Part shown: positions 5,841 through 5,879 of the stretch, piece by piece
How positions within the stretch are numbered: the stretch's first letter is position 1
How the letters are laid out: the number at the start of each line of letters is the position of its first letter
Notes under the pieces: model-generated
Seen by the model: only the letters and a program-made list of their open reading frames with translations
Database searches by the model: none
What the model was told of the DNA's origin: nothing
Program-made: the position numbers and the translations under genes
Source: DASRTE01 sp035253685
GTDB taxonomy: Bacteria; Actinomycetota; Actinomycetes; Jiangellales; Jiangellaceae
Assembly: GCA_035253685.1 (NCBI GenBank)
Contig: DATFBR010000175.1
Span: 1 to 5,879, forward strand
Length of the DNA stretch: 5,879 bases
Direction: 5' to 3'

Positions 5841-5879
5841 CTGAGGCTGCGGGCGTCAGGGGATTGGAGCTGGTAATGC

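Larger units (their letters stand above)
5023..5879. other. gene-poor stretch with no convincing intact gene
   Basis: Several frames are open for 60-140 codons on both strands, but none has a recognisable family pattern, a clear ribosome-binding site and coding-like third-base bias together. The part from about 5280 to 5430 is noticeably richer in A and T than the genes. The stretch contains a promoter-like palindrome (5375-5426), a possible glycosyltransferase remnant (5578-5697) and a hairpin (5815-5840). It looks like intergenic DNA with decayed sequence, possibly upstream of a gene that begins beyond the window. Confidence 0.55.

Noticed and set aside
5710..5844. A 44-codon plus-strand frame starting MNWDNALALG
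   Set aside because: The peptide looks plausible, but codon use is poor for this genome, the upstream ribosome-binding site is weak, and its end runs into the 5815-5840 hairpin. No family recognised.
1..5879. CRISPR arrays, insertion sequences, rRNA or tRNA genes
   Set aside because: No regularly spaced direct repeats, transposase-like frames with terminal repeats, or conserved RNA gene sequences were seen.

Overview
The window looks like chromosomal DNA from a GC-rich actinobacterium. Base composition is strongly GC-biased, codons mostly end in G or C, a GTG start is used, and the gene families (DUF4350/MoxR/DUF58 cluster, bacterial Ku, a small Cys/His-rich protein beginning CxxCG, a coiled-coil protein of actinobacterial type) are typical of that phylum. 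The genus cannot be fixed from the sequence alone.

Region 1 (1-2439, + strand) is the end of a MoxR/DUF58 operon: the last 47 codons of a DUF4350 protein, a complete MoxR-type AAA+ ATPase that overlaps it by ATGA, and a complete membrane-anchored DUF58 protein starting 25 bases later. MoxR ATPases and DUF58 proteins are thought to act together as a chaperone-like, metal-insertion or envelope-stress module. The SpoIIM-like and RDD-family genes that often follow in actinobacteria are not here.

Region 2 (2440-2709) is a short junction. It appears to hold the frameshifted, truncated remains of a gene for an AbiEi/DUF559-type protein. It separates the + strand operon from a convergent - strand cluster.

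Region 3 (2710-4923, - strand) is, in order of transcription, a complete Ku protein (non-homologous end joining), a 68-residue Cys/His-rich protein, and a 323-residue protein with a conserved N-terminal segment and a long charged C-terminal coiled coil. Gaps of 79 and 56 bases and a common orientation suggest co-transcription. No LigD-type ligase lies in the window. A role for the two small uncharacterised genes in end joining is only a guess from position.

Region 4 (4924-5879) has no convincing intact gene. It holds the likely Ku leader, several inverted repeats, a promoter-like sequence inside a nested palindrome around 5375-5426, and a short stretch (about 5578-5697) that may be the tail of a decayed glycosyltransferase. 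The most interesting features are the Ku-linked three-gene cluster, the degraded gene at the convergence point, and the palindromic promoter-like element.
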